Positions 13,148 to 24,539 of a DNA stretch of 64,000 bases are shown here, one piece after another. Source of the stretch: Latrodectus hesperus (Eukaryota > Arthropoda > Arachnida > Araneae > Theridiidae); assembly GCA_037975125.1 (NCBI GenBank), contig CM075857.1, positions 93,940,905 to 94,004,904 of the forward strand. The letters are read 5' to 3'. Every line of letters starts with the position of its first letter. Position 1 is the stretch's first letter. Both the position numbers and the translations under genes were made by a program. The notes below the pieces were generated by a model that saw only the letters and a program-made list of their open reading frames with translations, was not told the DNA's origin and searched no databases.

Positions 13148-14658
13148 AGGCGTTTAGAAAGTAAGCTGTACTTGTCAACCCAGATATGGCATCATTGCGA
13201 AAGAAGGTCCAAGCTTCTACAGACGATAATTGAGTTTCACGGCTTACAACTGTTGCAATTTCATTCGGATTGTGTAAAGCCTTGCTGCGTAGTACGAAAA
13301 AAATGGTGCATCAGCTAAAAACTTACTCCAACGTTGAAATACACGGAACCATACATTTTATTGGATAAAATGTTTAACGAGTACGGAGATTCATCGTGAA
13401 ATCTTGGCATTGTGTTGGCCACGTGCAATGGCACGTCCAGTCATTGTGGAATGTTGCCAGCAGTTCGAAAATGGTCGCGCAGACTTAACCAATGCGGGAA
13501 GGTAAGAAATGCTAATGGTGGTGACCACATTGGACATGGTGGATCGAATGGAAGTCATTAGTCTCACCAATCGCAGAGTGAAAGTAGCACATATTGCGTA
13601 GCAGTTAGAAACATCTGTTCACAGTAATCATTCCAACATCCATTACCAACTGGATTATAGTAAATAGTATTCACGATGGGATCGTTATTCTTTGTGTTCC
13701 GAACACAAAAGAGCAAAGTATGCATCTTCCGTGGTATCCCTTCAACGTCGTGCTGCGGAAGGCAATATCTCTGAAGCTGCATCATTCCGGATGATGAGAC
13801 GTGGGTGCAGGACTATATCCAAGAAACGAAGCAAGTGTCGATGGAGTGGAGACACACATCATCGCCTGTGAGAACAATGTCCAAACTTCCCCCATCAGTG
13901 GGTAAAGCCATGTCTACTGTTTTGTGGTGGTAATGGGACTAATCCCCATCTGGTCTAATGGAACTAGACCAGATCTATGAGATCATGATGGACAAAAAGT
14001 CCAAAAGCAGATGTGGACTTTTCACAGCCTCCTCAAGAGAAAATCCCAAGCACTTCAAGATGTGTTGCGGGCAAAACGGTGCATTGTCGCACTTGGGGCA
14101 AATGGGTATACTCTTTCACCGTCTTCAAAGATCATACACTTCAAGTGGCCAGCAGAAAGTTGAGAAAGTGAGTCACAAATCACTGTTTTGTTCAATTATG
14201 AAGGAGTTGTTTACGCTAGGTTTATGCAGATGGGACCAATTATTAATGCTGAGCCCTACTACAAAGAAGTTTGCGCAAAATGTGGAAAATAAGCTGCGTG
14301 AAAAGTTGTAAAAAGGTGTTGTCCTCTTGCACGACAACTCAAGACCTCACAAGGCGCTCACAGAACAAGATTTGCTTTGCAGTTCTGGATGGGAGGTCTA
14401 TAAGCATCCGCTGTAAGTCTCGATCTGATGCCCTGTGACTTTCATGTGTTCTGCAAGCTCAAAGAACATTTAGGACGAAAACTATTGTCCAAGGATGACC
14501 TAGTTCAGAGCAGTTCTTCTAAGCTAACTCAAGGACGAAAGAACGATTTTCTATTGTCAGGGCATCGAGCAATTAGTGCTGCGTTCCGACAAATATCTCC
14601 AACGAATGCGAAGTTGTGCAGATTAATACCGTACTGTAACTTACTTTTTGAACGCCCT
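13148..14658 (+). mobile_element. mariner-like transposon with degraded transposase
   Basis: Terminal repeats AGGCGTTTAGAAAGTAAG (left) and, reverse complemented, AGGGCGTTCAAAAAGTAAG (right), with TA on both sides. Transposase fragments occur in several plus-strand frames: QFENGRADLTNAGR (about 13465), DETWVQDYIQETKQVSMEW (13792 on), NYEGVVYARFMQMGPIINAE (14196 on), KGVVLLHDNSRPHKA (about 14311) and LMPCDFHVFCKLKEHLG (about 14425). These follow the mariner order, with the first Asp in GDETW and the second in LLHDN. Stops and frameshifts inactivate it. It carries a 256-bp LINE insertion. Confidence 0.85.
13926..14181 (-). mobile_element. 5'-truncated LINE 3' end nested in the mariner
   Basis: Read on the minus strand it gives PICPKCDNAPFCPQHILKCL followed by a VKSPHLLLDFLS-like segment, the same Cys-His tail as the remnants at 1480-1745 and 2758-3462. 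An exact 10-bp repeat, ACTGTTTTGT, flanks it at 13916-13925 and 14182-14191. Removing one repeat and the insert rejoins the mariner reading frame from MSTVL to NYEGVV. Confidence 0.8.
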
Positions 14659-15229
14659 TAATAAATTACAATTAAGCAATTAATTCAAATCACCCTTCAT
14701 AACCCATTTCATTTACAATAACCTTTCTATATTACTTGCACTTCATATTTTAATTTTATTCCAGCAAACATTTAAATTTAAACTAACCAATTAATTCAAA
14801 TCACCATTCAGCAATTCAATTCGTTTATAATAACTAAAAAAAGACTTTTCTATATTTTTGTATTTCACATTTTAATTTATTTTGGTGACCATTTCGAATC
14901 ACTATTCATCATAACCAATTTGGCTTACCATACATAATTAAAGAGACCTTTCTGTATTTAATGCTTTTTATGATTTAATTTGATTTACCAACCTATTCAA
15001 TTACAATCAAGCAAACAATTCAAATCACCATTCAGCCACCAATTTGAGCTAAGATAACTAAAAAGACCTTTTTCTGTATTCCATGCATTTTACAATCTAA
15101 TTTATTTTTCAGGGACTTATTCAATTGCACAATTAAGCAATTAATTCACATCTCCATCCAGCAACTTATTTGACTTACCTAAATTATAAAGTAACATTCT
15201 TATATTTCCTGCATTTGTATTTTATTTCA

Positions 15230-17120
15230 ATTTAATGTCATATTTACGACATCTAAGTTGTTTTTTCATGCAATATTACTGAGGGTTTTTTGTTAAAAAT
15301 TTATTCATTTGTATTTAATTTGGCATCAATGAAAAATATTAGTATCAAATCAAGATTAACTAGTATGAATAAAAATTAGCGTTAAAAAATAGAAACGGAA
15401 TATTGATTTCTGAGGGATTATATATACAAATATATATGTTTATGAATGGCAAAATTCTGTCTGAGACCTTCTGTAACAGTGTGAGATTAATTTTAAAACT
15501 ATAAAATTAATGTTTTGTTAAACTTAATATATCTGAAAATTATATTTTAAATAGTTATATATCAATGTGATATCATGCATTTTTTTGTTTAATGAATTGC
15601 TTAAATCTTTTTCAAAGTTTTTGATGACGTACTTTTTAGATTTTGATAACGTATTTTTTAGAAGATTAATTAAGATTAATCTAATTTAATAGTTTTTGGT
15701 TTAAAATAAATAAGTAAGTAGATAAAAGAAATCAAAAAATTATTTCTGAACAATATATAGCTGAACGGGACGTGAAACAACGGAAAGCTAAAAAGCTATG
15801 AAACGGGGAAAATAAATTCCAGCTTATACAGAATAAAGAAAAAAATGATTTTTCATTTAAATCGTGTACCGTATGTTACAAAAGTGAGCTTTCTTGTTTG
15901 ACAGCAACATACAACCAAAAATGAAAAAAGAAATTCCTTACATGTTTGCTTTTTCCCTGTCCACCTTCATTTCTAGAAGGATAAACGCACATTTTCAACA
16001 GCAGTAAAAATTAGTCAGCACTTTTATCGCAATTTCCGATCTTCGATCTTAGATCGCCAAATGATTACCATTCTCCAGAAAGTTAAAAAAAAAAATACCA
16101 ACCGAAATATCTTCTCCTTCACTTAATCACAGGAACAGGAACTTTTCCCCGCCTAGATTCCATCTTCCTAATTTATCCCTGAATCGTATTTCTCACAGGC
16201 CTTTTTTTCCCTTTCCCTCTTTTTTTCCCTGCAGTGTTTTTTTTTCCCTACGTATTTCTTCTGCCGGGGAAAAAAAGAGGATGGACATGGGGAGAGAAAG
16301 GGGAAGCACTGGAAGATAAATGCATTCCCGCATGACGTGTCGGGATTTAGGTCCATCCGACGCCCCCTCACCTGATGTACCGATGATGACAGTTTCACTT
16401 TTCCCACCTGCCTTTATATCCCTGAGAATATCAAAGTTGATTTTCTTTCCTAGATTACGCCATCTTTATTTTTTTTAGCGTAACATATTTTTTATTCCAT
16501 GTACTTTTTCCCCGATAGTTTTATACCTCAATTTAAATAAGGAAGCATTTTTACATTAAAAAATAAATTTATAGGAAGATGAAAATTGTTTTATGCTTTT
16601 ATTTTGCATTCATTTATGTTAATTTTTAAAAAAAAAATTCCCTATAAAAATATCTGTGCAAATATTTACTGATAGGTTTAATTTTTGGTCACCTATATTT
16701 GATATGGAAGTCTGTTATATAAGAGGTTACTAAAAAAATAATTTATTTAGGGTTAAGAAATTAAAAGGAAATTTTAAGCTTAATTAAGAATTTTGGATAA
16801 AGTAAAAATAATATTTGAGTAAATCCTAAAAAAAAATTTGATCATAAAAATTCAACTCATGCATTGATACAATACCAATGTAAAAGCCTAGTACAGTGAA
16901 ATAATGATAACTAAGCGCAATTTATAGATTCAAACTTAATAATATTATGAATACAATAAAAATTAAATAAAAGAAAATATTACATACAATCAATTAAAAA
17001 ATATGAAAAGATGAGACAAAAATAAATTAAAAAAGAAAAACATTACATGTGAATATCAAAAAAAATTACTTAAATCGTGAGGATAAATATTTTAAGTAAA
17101 AAAAATGGTAAAAATATATT
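15230..17120. other. AT-rich DNA; GC-elevated patch at 16020-16410
   Basis: No product recognised. The patch has long T/C tracts (TTTTTTCCC-type) and a 79-codon minus-strand ORF (16168-16407) rich in Lys/Glu/Arg that mirrors those tracts, so I do not call it a gene. Confidence 0.4.
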
Positions 17121-17123
17121 TAA

Positions 17124-17467
17124 GGGTGCCCCTTGGCGACATTGGCGATTTTTGCTTGGCGCCAATCCTGTTCGCACGAAACGCTGTGCAAACAGTAATG
17201 GTGGACAAAACGCAATGAAATTTCAAAAATATTGCAGTAAGCACATAAGAAAAGGAAAAACATATACTCACTTTATTTCGCTGGAATATCCTCACTTTGA
17301 GGTACACAGAATTCTCTAATAGCACCTACAGATATTGCTTAAATTTGTGCTGAGAAGAAAACCAATCAGAACTGTGAATGGATTTCAGAATAAAATTTAG
17401 GGTTACCATAAATAGAACAACATCGCCCAGCTTGGCGATAAACTTGGCGAGAATTCAAGGGGCACCC
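17124..17467. mobile_element. 344-bp MITE with TTAA target site
   Basis: Ends GGGTGCCCCTTGGCGAC and, reverse complemented, GGGTGCCCCTTGAATTC. Flanked by TTAA at 17120-17123 and TCAA at 17468-17471, consistent with a piggyBac-type target duplication with one later mutation. Both subterminal regions are rich in TTGGCG. No transposase coding remains. Confidence 0.7.
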
Positions 17468-17821
17468 TCAAGTATTGACTAACCAAAAAATTAACCAACC
17501 ATTTATTCTTTGTGTTTATGGGACGGATGAATAATATCCATATTCAGGTCGACAGGAGCAGCAAAATATAAAAATTGTGGTCTCCTCTTAATCCTATATT
17601 TATAGAAGATTGAAGAAATTGAGGTAGAGAGATGGATATTTTGACTCTACTCAATCACCTACCAAAGAAAATTGAAGATTGCATGGCAAAATGACAATTC
17701 AAAATTCCATGGGTATCAGGACCTATAGCTATCAATTATTCATTAAAAGAAGTGAAACTTGAATAAAATTCTGGAAGATTGAACATCAGGTTCACAAAAA
17801 TATACGAGGTTCTTCAAGAGT

Positions 17822-18127
17822 TCACATCTTAGGTACAATGCATTTCCTTGTAAGATTAACGCTATTTCTCAGAACTGGTTCTTTTATCGTAGAGATTTTT
17901 CCTTTCCCCAAAGACTTCCTTCTTCTAGTCCTCCTCACATTTTCCTCGTTGCCTGCTTCTCCAACCTCTCCGGAAGTAGAAAAGTTAAATTTATGATTTG
18001 CATGCGCAGGACGCAGTTCATCTAGTGCGAACCAAACCCAAAGTGACAAAAAGGATACGATGACTGTTGTGAAGATAAAGAAAAGAATACAGCAAAAGAA
18101 AACAATTTTAAGAAATTTAATTAACAT
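17822..18127 (-). CDS. Candidate small type II membrane protein or first exon (unrecognised)
   Basis: 101-codon minus-strand ORF. Residues 1-7 (MLIKFLK) are short and basic, residues about 8-35 form a strong hydrophobic segment rich in Phe, Ile, Val and Trp, and the rest is polar. The polar part has two N-x-S/T sequons (NFS, NLT) and a basic RRTRRRK cluster. This is the layout of a type II membrane protein, or of a signal peptide followed by a processed chain. GC is higher across the polar part (about 17860-18010) than around it, which argues weakly for coding. A GTACCTAAG near the 3' end could be a donor. No family recognised; it could be chance. Confidence 0.3.
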   Translation of the reverse strand: MLIKFLKIVFFCCILFFIFTTVIVSFLSLWVWFALDELRPAHANHKFNFSTSGEVGEAGNEENVRRTRRRKSLGKGKISTIKEPVLRNSVNLTRKCIVPKM

Positions 18128-18296
18128 TTTGAGTTTATGTTTTACATATCTGCTTTTTATTAATTCAGCAATATATTAATTAAAAGAAAATTTTTAATGC
18201 TGGCATCAGCAAGGCAATTGTCTTAAAAATCAAAACAGATTGTTTACAAATATTACACTTATTAATTTAGAATTCTATCAATGAATGAAATTTTTT

Positions 18297-19507
18297 GGAA
18301 CAAGTTCAGTATCCCCATACACTTGGCGACGCGGCGAATTTTTTGTCGCCAAGTCGTCAAGCTAGGCGCGCGTTTATTAAATCGGGAAATTTCCCTAAGT
18401 TCGATTGAAAAATAAGCATTTCAGAAAATTTAAAAAGGGAAATAAATATAAATAACAGACTTACTTGATATGAAGTTAAGCTGACATGTTGATTGGTATA
18501 TTTATTTCGACATTTTATTCGTTTGTCACCAGTGTCACATTTCAGTAAAAATAATTATCTAATTTTACAAAAAAAGCATGCAAAAATATTTTTCTAAATA
18601 TATATACTTCATAAAATTTAAAAAAAAGCATGCAAAAACTTATTTTTCAAATATAAATATTTTTTAAAATTAAAAAAAAACATGAATAAAATATTTTTAA
18701 ATATATACACATTTTAAGTAAATAAAAATGAAACACGAATACAATAAAAAAATACATGTAAGCAATAGAATTTAAGTAAAATAATTACACCTTCTCCAAA
18801 TCAAATTTCCGTTAAAAAATTAATATTTGCAAATCCTAAATTAATTAATAATTTGGAATTTTGGGCAAAAATCCATCATTATTATCTTTAATTTTAACTA
18901 ATAGAATTTGTTGATATTTTTCGACAACATTTTTAACATGAGACATTTTTAATTAAAACAATAAATAACGTAATTAAAACAATAAAAAGACGATAATAAA
19001 TTAAGAAAATGAAATAAGGAAAAAAGAATATTTAAAGATTTTAAATATATAAAATAAAATATATTATTTAATAAAAAAATATATATTAAAATTAAACCAA
19101 ATAAAAGTAAATAATATAAAAGAAAAAGTAAAAAAAGATTTACGATAATTGGACACTGGAGACAACGAAACACAAGAGCGGGAAATCCACCGATCCCAGC
19201 AGCAAAAGTAAACGAAATTAAAATGACTAGCAATTAAAACGTAGAACAATTAGCAAAGAAAGTTCTGGAAAGTTCTCGAAGTGAAACTAAAAAAGCTATT
19301 GCCACTAAAAAAACACATATATAACGTAAAAATTATTGAAAACACGAGAAAAACGGAATCTGGCAACGAAAAAACAAAAATAGTAACAAAAACTAAATTT
19401 GGCAACGCTACAATAAAAACAAAAGCTGAAATCGGCAACACTACAGCGTAAGCAACGGTTACCAGATTTGGCGAGAAATCAGTGTATGGGGATACTGAAC
19501 TTGTTCC
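18297..19507. mobile_element. TIR element with about 28-bp perfect inverted repeats
   Basis: The left end begins GGAACAAGTTCAGTATCCCC and the right end is its exact reverse complement; identity runs about 28 bp through CATACACT. An ATTTTTT stretch borders both sides (18290-18296 and 19508-19514), a possible 7-bp target duplication, although the A/T composition weakens it. Just inside each TIR is a TTGGCGAC/TTTGGCGAG motif. The 1.2-kb interior is very AT-rich, with diverged 60-bp repeats (about 18565-18720). Its ORFs are low-complexity and unrecognised. Perfect TIRs suggest fairly recent movement. Confidence 0.7.
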
Positions 19508-19544
19508 ATTTTTTAAATGTAAATCGTCCTTGCTGAGGTAAAAT

Positions 19545-20361
19545 TTTACGGTATGGTCACCTTTGGCGAAATTTTCAAAAAGTTGCCAAGGTTGTATGAC
19601 GTCATACGTACGGCGGAAACCCGATCGGGAAAAACGGCGGGAGGAAAATGGCTGAAATAGTGACAAATATTTCATACATTGTTTGTATCTATCAATATTC
19701 TCAACTAATTTTACAAAATATATATACAAAATAAATTGGCGTTTTCTGTTAAAACGCCAATTTATAGATTTCAAACATCAATGGTAAAATAATAAAGTTG
19801 ATATGTTAAATTATCCATAAAATTTTTTTATTAAATTTTATATTAATGAATTTGAATCGGTAAATATTCCTAAGAAATTCATTTCATGAAGATAATTTAA
19901 TTTATTATTAATTATGTAAATAATGAGTAATAAAAATTCCTCTCTCCAGCTCCTATTTTGCCATCGAAGCCGCTAATGCTTGCTCCGGGTCAAATGTTTT
20001 TGGCGGGTAGACCCGCTTAATGGAATCGATGAACGCAAGGAATTTACTACACATTTTTTTCCTCCACATATATTCTTCATGATAATAGCTGAAAAAAAGC
20101 AACGCACAGCAGACAACCTATTGAAATAAAATCTCGGTGACAATATTTTGTTTGCCGAAAATTTTGTTTATTTTACTCTACTCAACTGTTTTATTTGAGA
20201 AGAAAGATTCGAAACGATATCTGAAAATTCATAGATGATAGCATGAGTACGAGGCAAGCTGAGCATCTCTCGAGAATCTCATCAGACCAAAATAAGACGG
20301 TCCGAATGTTCACCAAATTTGGCTTCAAAAAAACGCGCCAACGGTGACCGTACAGCAAAAC
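19545..20361. mobile_element. TIR element with ACGGTCACC-TTGGCG ends
   Basis: Left end TACGGTATGGTCACCTTTGG and right end, reverse complemented, CTGTACGGTCACCGTTGGCG are imperfect inverted repeats. The interior includes CCGATCGGGAAAAACGGCGG and TGGCTGAAATAGTGACAAAT, found again in opposite orientation at 36747-37200. No coding sequence. Starts 38 bp after the element at 18297-19507. Exact ends and target duplication unclear. Confidence 0.6.
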
Positions 20362-20392
20362 TGATCCCTTGCTGATTTAAACTAACCATAAA

Positions 20393-20753
20393 GTGGCTGT
20401 TTTGTCACGTTTTTTTTGTGCTGTTCTATTGTCAACGTGTTAATAACTGGAATCAATGGAAAACGGCTTCATAAACCTATGCTTTGCTTCGTATGTGAAA
20501 AATCATTTTATTAACAAAATGAACTTTGACATTGTTCTCAGACATACGATGGTGAACTTCGGCTTGTTTTCTTCCGATCAAATAATGTAATTTGAAGGCA
20601 GGCAGCAAATTCACCCACAAGTCGGATTTACAACGACGTCTCAATCTGAGGTGGATGAAACATTATCTGACGCCATGGATATTTTAAATCAATGAAATTC
20701 GTAATAAAGTGGCGATCTGAATTGTGACGAAAGAAACAAGCACTTTATGGTTA
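20393..20753. mobile_element. 361-bp MITE with TAACCATAAAGTG ends
   Basis: Left TAACCATAAAGTGGCTGTTT and right, reverse complemented, TAACCATAAAGTGCTTGTTT, followed on both sides by a GTCAC-like inner match. A short plus-strand stretch near 20630-20695 reads DETLSDAMDIL, which might be a transposase C-terminal trace, but I cannot assign it. Confidence 0.6.
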
Positions 20754-21214
20754 ATAAATTGCAAATCATACTTGAAGCTTACAATTTCATTTACGAAAGC
20801 TTGAAAATTAAAATAAAAAAGTGAATCTTTGATTTCTTAATATTTGTTTTTTTCAATTGTGATATTTCAGCCTTGAGATTTAAGACATAAGTATATGATC
20901 TAAGACAAATGTGCTTACAAAAGACAAAATACATAACCAAAGTAACCAGCGTCAAATAAATTATCTTTAACTTGAAGCGTAGCAAAAAAACATATGAAAT
21001 AAACTGCATATGCATATTAACCTTCCATGACGTTGGAATCTGGAAAAGGGATAAAAATACAGTATTCACAATTCGCTGAGACTTTTTTCCTTTCAATACC
21101 TCAATTTGAATTGCTCAGCTTCGGTTTTGGGAAAAGAGGATCTGAAAATCGCCAATCTGACACACAGCCCTTTCGACAGCGGAAGTGTTCAGACTATTTA
21201 TGACTAAGGGAAAG

Positions 21215-21505
21215 GGATTCACCAGAATCCATTTTATCCGTTAACATGAATCCAGTAAAAGACAAAGATATGTAGTGTATGTGCTATAAGGAGGAACAGA
21301 CAAAGTGATTTATCGGAATCTATATTATCTAGTAACCTGAATCCGGTTAAACGCAAAGATGTGGAGTAGATCAGCTGAAAGGAGGAATAGACAATGTGAT
21401 GTACCGGAATACATATTTGGTAACCTAAATCTGGTTAAACAGAAGGATGTGTAGTGGATGTGCTGAAAGGAGAAAGCGATAAAAAGATTTACCGGAATGT
21501 GTCCT
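21215..21505. repeat. About 91-bp tandem repeat, three copies
   Basis: Landmarks GGAAT(C/A)(C/T)AT...AACCTGAATC recur at 21224, 21315, 21406 and 21494 (spacing 91, 91, 88). Units differ at many positions. The minus-strand 70-codon ORF across it repeats with the array and is not called as a gene. Confidence 0.7.
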
Positions 21506-21539
21506 TTAGGGGTACTTTGTGGGAAGATAGGCCGCATTT

Positions 21540-22440
21540 GCGTAAAGCTAGAGGGAAACCTATAAAACCTCTAGCACCAACCCCGAGCTGAATAGCAATT
21601 CTACTGCTATTCCAGTGAGAGCCGCAATCCGCCCATCGACGTTTGTGCTCTGGTCTTGGTATTGCGTACTCCTTACCTGCTTGATAAGTCAGATGGTTTC
21701 AGCTTGTCTCTGTTGAGTCTATGGCTGATGGTCTCGGGGTGTTGTTTTCTGACCACGAAGTAGTAAAGTTAGAACTCGCATGGTCGGGTTCACACTCCCT
21801 GACCCTGTGAACCAGATAGCATTGTTGCTCCCGTGTTCCACATGAAAGTTTTTGTTTTAGATGTAAGCACTTCACTTGCTGGAGTATTCACTATTGTGTA
21901 GGACGATAGCCGTCTGAGAACCCATGAGAGATATTGTGGCCGACTATCGTCTGTCATGAGTCTCTGGATTAATATTTTGACCGGAACGGTTTAGCACTTA
22001 GTTCGTGTGTCATGCATATTCATGGTTTCCATCTTCTTTTAGGATCTTACATGCTTTGTCAAAAACAGGTTGCTTGAATCCCATCCTTTCCGAGTTTCAA
22101 GTCTGTGTGGTTCTTGTGGCTCTCGGTGGTTGGGATCTTCGCATGCCACGTCCGGGTATATGGTCACTTCGCCACTGCTAGGTGGTGTGCTCCTCAAGTA
22201 GGTGAGACATACCTGTTTTCCTAAAGATGGTGAGGACTGCCATTGTGATATTTTTGGATAAATATACTTTTGGAAAAATCCATCAAGATAATTTTGGAAA
22301 AATCCATCATCTATAGGACCAATATTAAGCGAGATAGCCTAGAAAAATCTAGAAAACTTGGCGAAACTCGTAGATCTTCACGCCAAGTCGGGTTTAAATT
22401 CCACTACCCTTCGCAGGAGAGAGGGCGAGAAGACAAGCAA
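21540..22440. other. GC-elevated, non-coding-looking degraded block
   Basis: About 700 bp with markedly higher GC than its flanks. All six frames are broken by stops at short intervals. One minus-strand frame near 22090-22200 reads a DPNHREPQEPHRLETRK-like stretch of 20-30 residues. Likely a decayed transposable element; its end near 22355-22390 holds a CTTGGCG...CGCCAAG hairpin like the local TIR elements. Not identified. Confidence 0.4.
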
Positions 22441-22449
22441 TCTTGAAAA

Positions 22450-23768
22450 CTTGTTTAGTGCATATAAGTTGTCTGTCTGTCTGAGGTAATAGAGACTTCT
22501 GTGATTGGAAACTGTTTCCTGTTTGTATTACCTGAATTGGAACTGTGTAATTGTAATTTCTACAGCTGTAAATCTATTATTATATGTACGTTAATTTGAT
22601 ACGTCTTGTGCTTTTTAAGAGATTCTTTCATCCACCTTCAACCAAAGCGAACTTCCAAGCCCGGTACGATATTTTTCGGAATGAAAATATTGTGGACTCA
22701 AAAATTAACAGATGAGATATAAAGACCTCAAGGCATACATCACATCGATTTATTTTCTTTTGGTGGCTGATGTATCCAGAAATCATATCACTCGTTTGGT
22801 AAAGAACATGCTTTAAACAGAAGCAATGTTGCTCATAGAATGCCAACACACTCTCCTAACCTTAAGACGTACTGAAACCTAACCGAAACCAAGGTTACCT
22901 TTTTTACCTTCCCTTATCAAGAGATTGGATTCATTAGGAATAGAATAGCATTCCTCTAAAAATCTTATCGGTAATCTCATCATATTCATGTGAAACTGGT
23001 GTATCACGGTTTCTTTTGTTTGGGACGACTGAACTCCATTTTAAACGTCTTACGTTATTTGGGAATGGTACATTTTTTGTTATTTACATGAAAGTAAATT
23101 GTTGTCATGAAGTACGCATTCATTTTCTTCTCGTCGTTCCAAGTAATTAAAATTATGTCATTTTTTGCCGCGCGTTTTTTGCTGTATTATATTTTGTTAC
23201 ACGTGTACTATGTATTTATACTGGTGTAAGTATTCATGGTGGTTTTCACTTACGTTTTGAGCAGTTCACTATTGTTACGGACGTTCTCAGTATGAAGCTC
23301 AAAAAACGTGTTTATACATGTTCACAGATAAATGTTTAAATTAAAACCAAATAAAAAATAAGTATTCAATATAGAGGTGATTCTAAAGAAATATATATAT
23401 TCTTTAACAATACAAGTCCATGAAGATTTGAAATTAATTTTTTTTAATATTTGAAGTTATTACATTTCGAACAAAATTATTTGTTTCAACTGTGTTTTTT
23501 TCTTTGAAGTTAGATAATATTCTACATTTAATTTAAAGATGAAATAAAGTGAGAAAACTGAAATGTGGGTATATAATAAATTGGGACGATTTCTGATTGA
23601 GTTTTCTGCGTTGTACTCTAGACGACATTAACTTTCTGATTTAAATCACACACTTATAAACTTAATTTAAAAAGGATTATATTAATTTAACTTAGAAAAT
23701 GTAGTTTTATAAATTTGCATTCAGAAATAATATTATGTTTGTTATTAACATGGAGTATTTTAATTGTA
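22450..23768. other. AT-rich intergenic DNA, nothing recognised
   Basis: Unique-looking AT-rich sequence with short ORFs only (for example 22628-22849, minus). No TIRs, SINE heads or exon-like segments found by eye. Confidence 0.4.
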
Positions 23769-23770
23769 AC

Positions 23771-24046
23771 CGCCATACTTGTCTAGTGGTCAGCATGCCT
23801 GACTGCGGGTAGGGTGGTCCTGGGTTCGAATCCCAGTTCGGGCATGGATGTACCTTCTCTCTCTATCTATCCTGTCTTTGTCCTTTCCTTGTAAAAATGA
23901 AGTTGTGAATGGTTGCCTACCCTATAAGCGGGTATTTATAGCACGTGTGTACTGAGGAAGTCGGACTCCACACCTAAATATGGTTCAGTTGGAAAAGTGG
24001 AGCAGCGCACTCCATATTGCCAGCCTAGCTGGCACACGACAACATC
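23771..24046 (+). mobile_element. SINE family B, full-length copy with target duplication
   Basis: Head with A-box-like TGTCTAGTGGTCAGCATGCC and B-box GGTTCGAATCCC (Asp/Glu tRNA-like by eye), then GGGCATGGATGTACCTTCTC, a (TCTC/TATC) stretch, CCTATAAGCGGGT, and a 3' domain ending GGCACACGACAACATC. Flanks ATTTTAATTGTAA (23757-23769) and ATTTTGATTGTAA (24047-24059) form a 13-bp target duplication with one mismatch. Confidence 0.85.
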
Positions 24047-24072
24047 ATTTTGATTGTAAATTTAACATTAGG

Positions 24073-24535
24073 AAAAACTTAATGAAGTTAACTTACTATA
24101 CGAATTAAAGATTTTAAATTAATATATGGGTTATATATGGAAACGTTATAAAATGAAATATTGAATAAAATATATGTAAGATATAGAGTAAAATAGAGCG
24201 ATTAATATTATTATTAATAATACCGCAAATTAATAAAGTAAACTTACTACGAATGAAAGATTTTAAATTAACATATGGGTTATATGGAAGAGTTATAAAA
24301 TGAAATATTGAATAAGATATAAGTAAGATATAGAGTAAAATAGAGCGATTAATATTATTATTAATAATACCGCAAATTAATAAAGTAAACTTACTACGAA
24401 TGAAAGATTTTAAATTAATATATGGGTTATATATGGAAGAGTTATAAAATGAAATATTGAATAAGATATAAGTAAGATATATAGAGAGTAGAATATTGAT
24501 TAATATTATTATTTATAAGAAATAAGTAAATTTTA
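24073..24535. repeat. About 147-bp tandem repeat, three copies
   Basis: AAAGATTTTAAATTAA landmarks at 24107, 24256 and 24403. Units include TATGGGTTATATGGAAGAG, ATATAGAGTAAAATAGAGCG and a palindromic TATTATTATTAATAATA. Copies 2 and 3 are nearly identical, so homogenisation is recent. Non-coding. Confidence 0.85.
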
Positions 24536-24539
24536 TTAT

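Larger units (their letters stand above)
13010..15220. repeat. Diverged tandem array (about 100-136 bp unit) split by a mariner
   Basis: Units share AATTCAAATCACCATTCAGC, a TAACTAAAAAGACCTTT-like stretch and TTTTAATTTATTTCAGCAAC. Landmarks fall near 13038, then after the mariner at 14683, 14794, 14892, 15018 and 15144. Unit similarity is modest, so the array is old. The mariner at 13148-14658 interrupts one unit. Confidence 0.65.

Noticed and set aside
14428..14661. 77-codon plus-strand ORF as separate gene
   Set aside because: It is the frameshifted C-terminus of the mariner transposase (PCDFHVFCKLKEHLG).
19250..19774. 174-codon minus-strand ORF
   Set aside because: Spans the junction of two TIR elements, is low-complexity and hydrophobic from A/T-rich codons, and has no recognisable motif.
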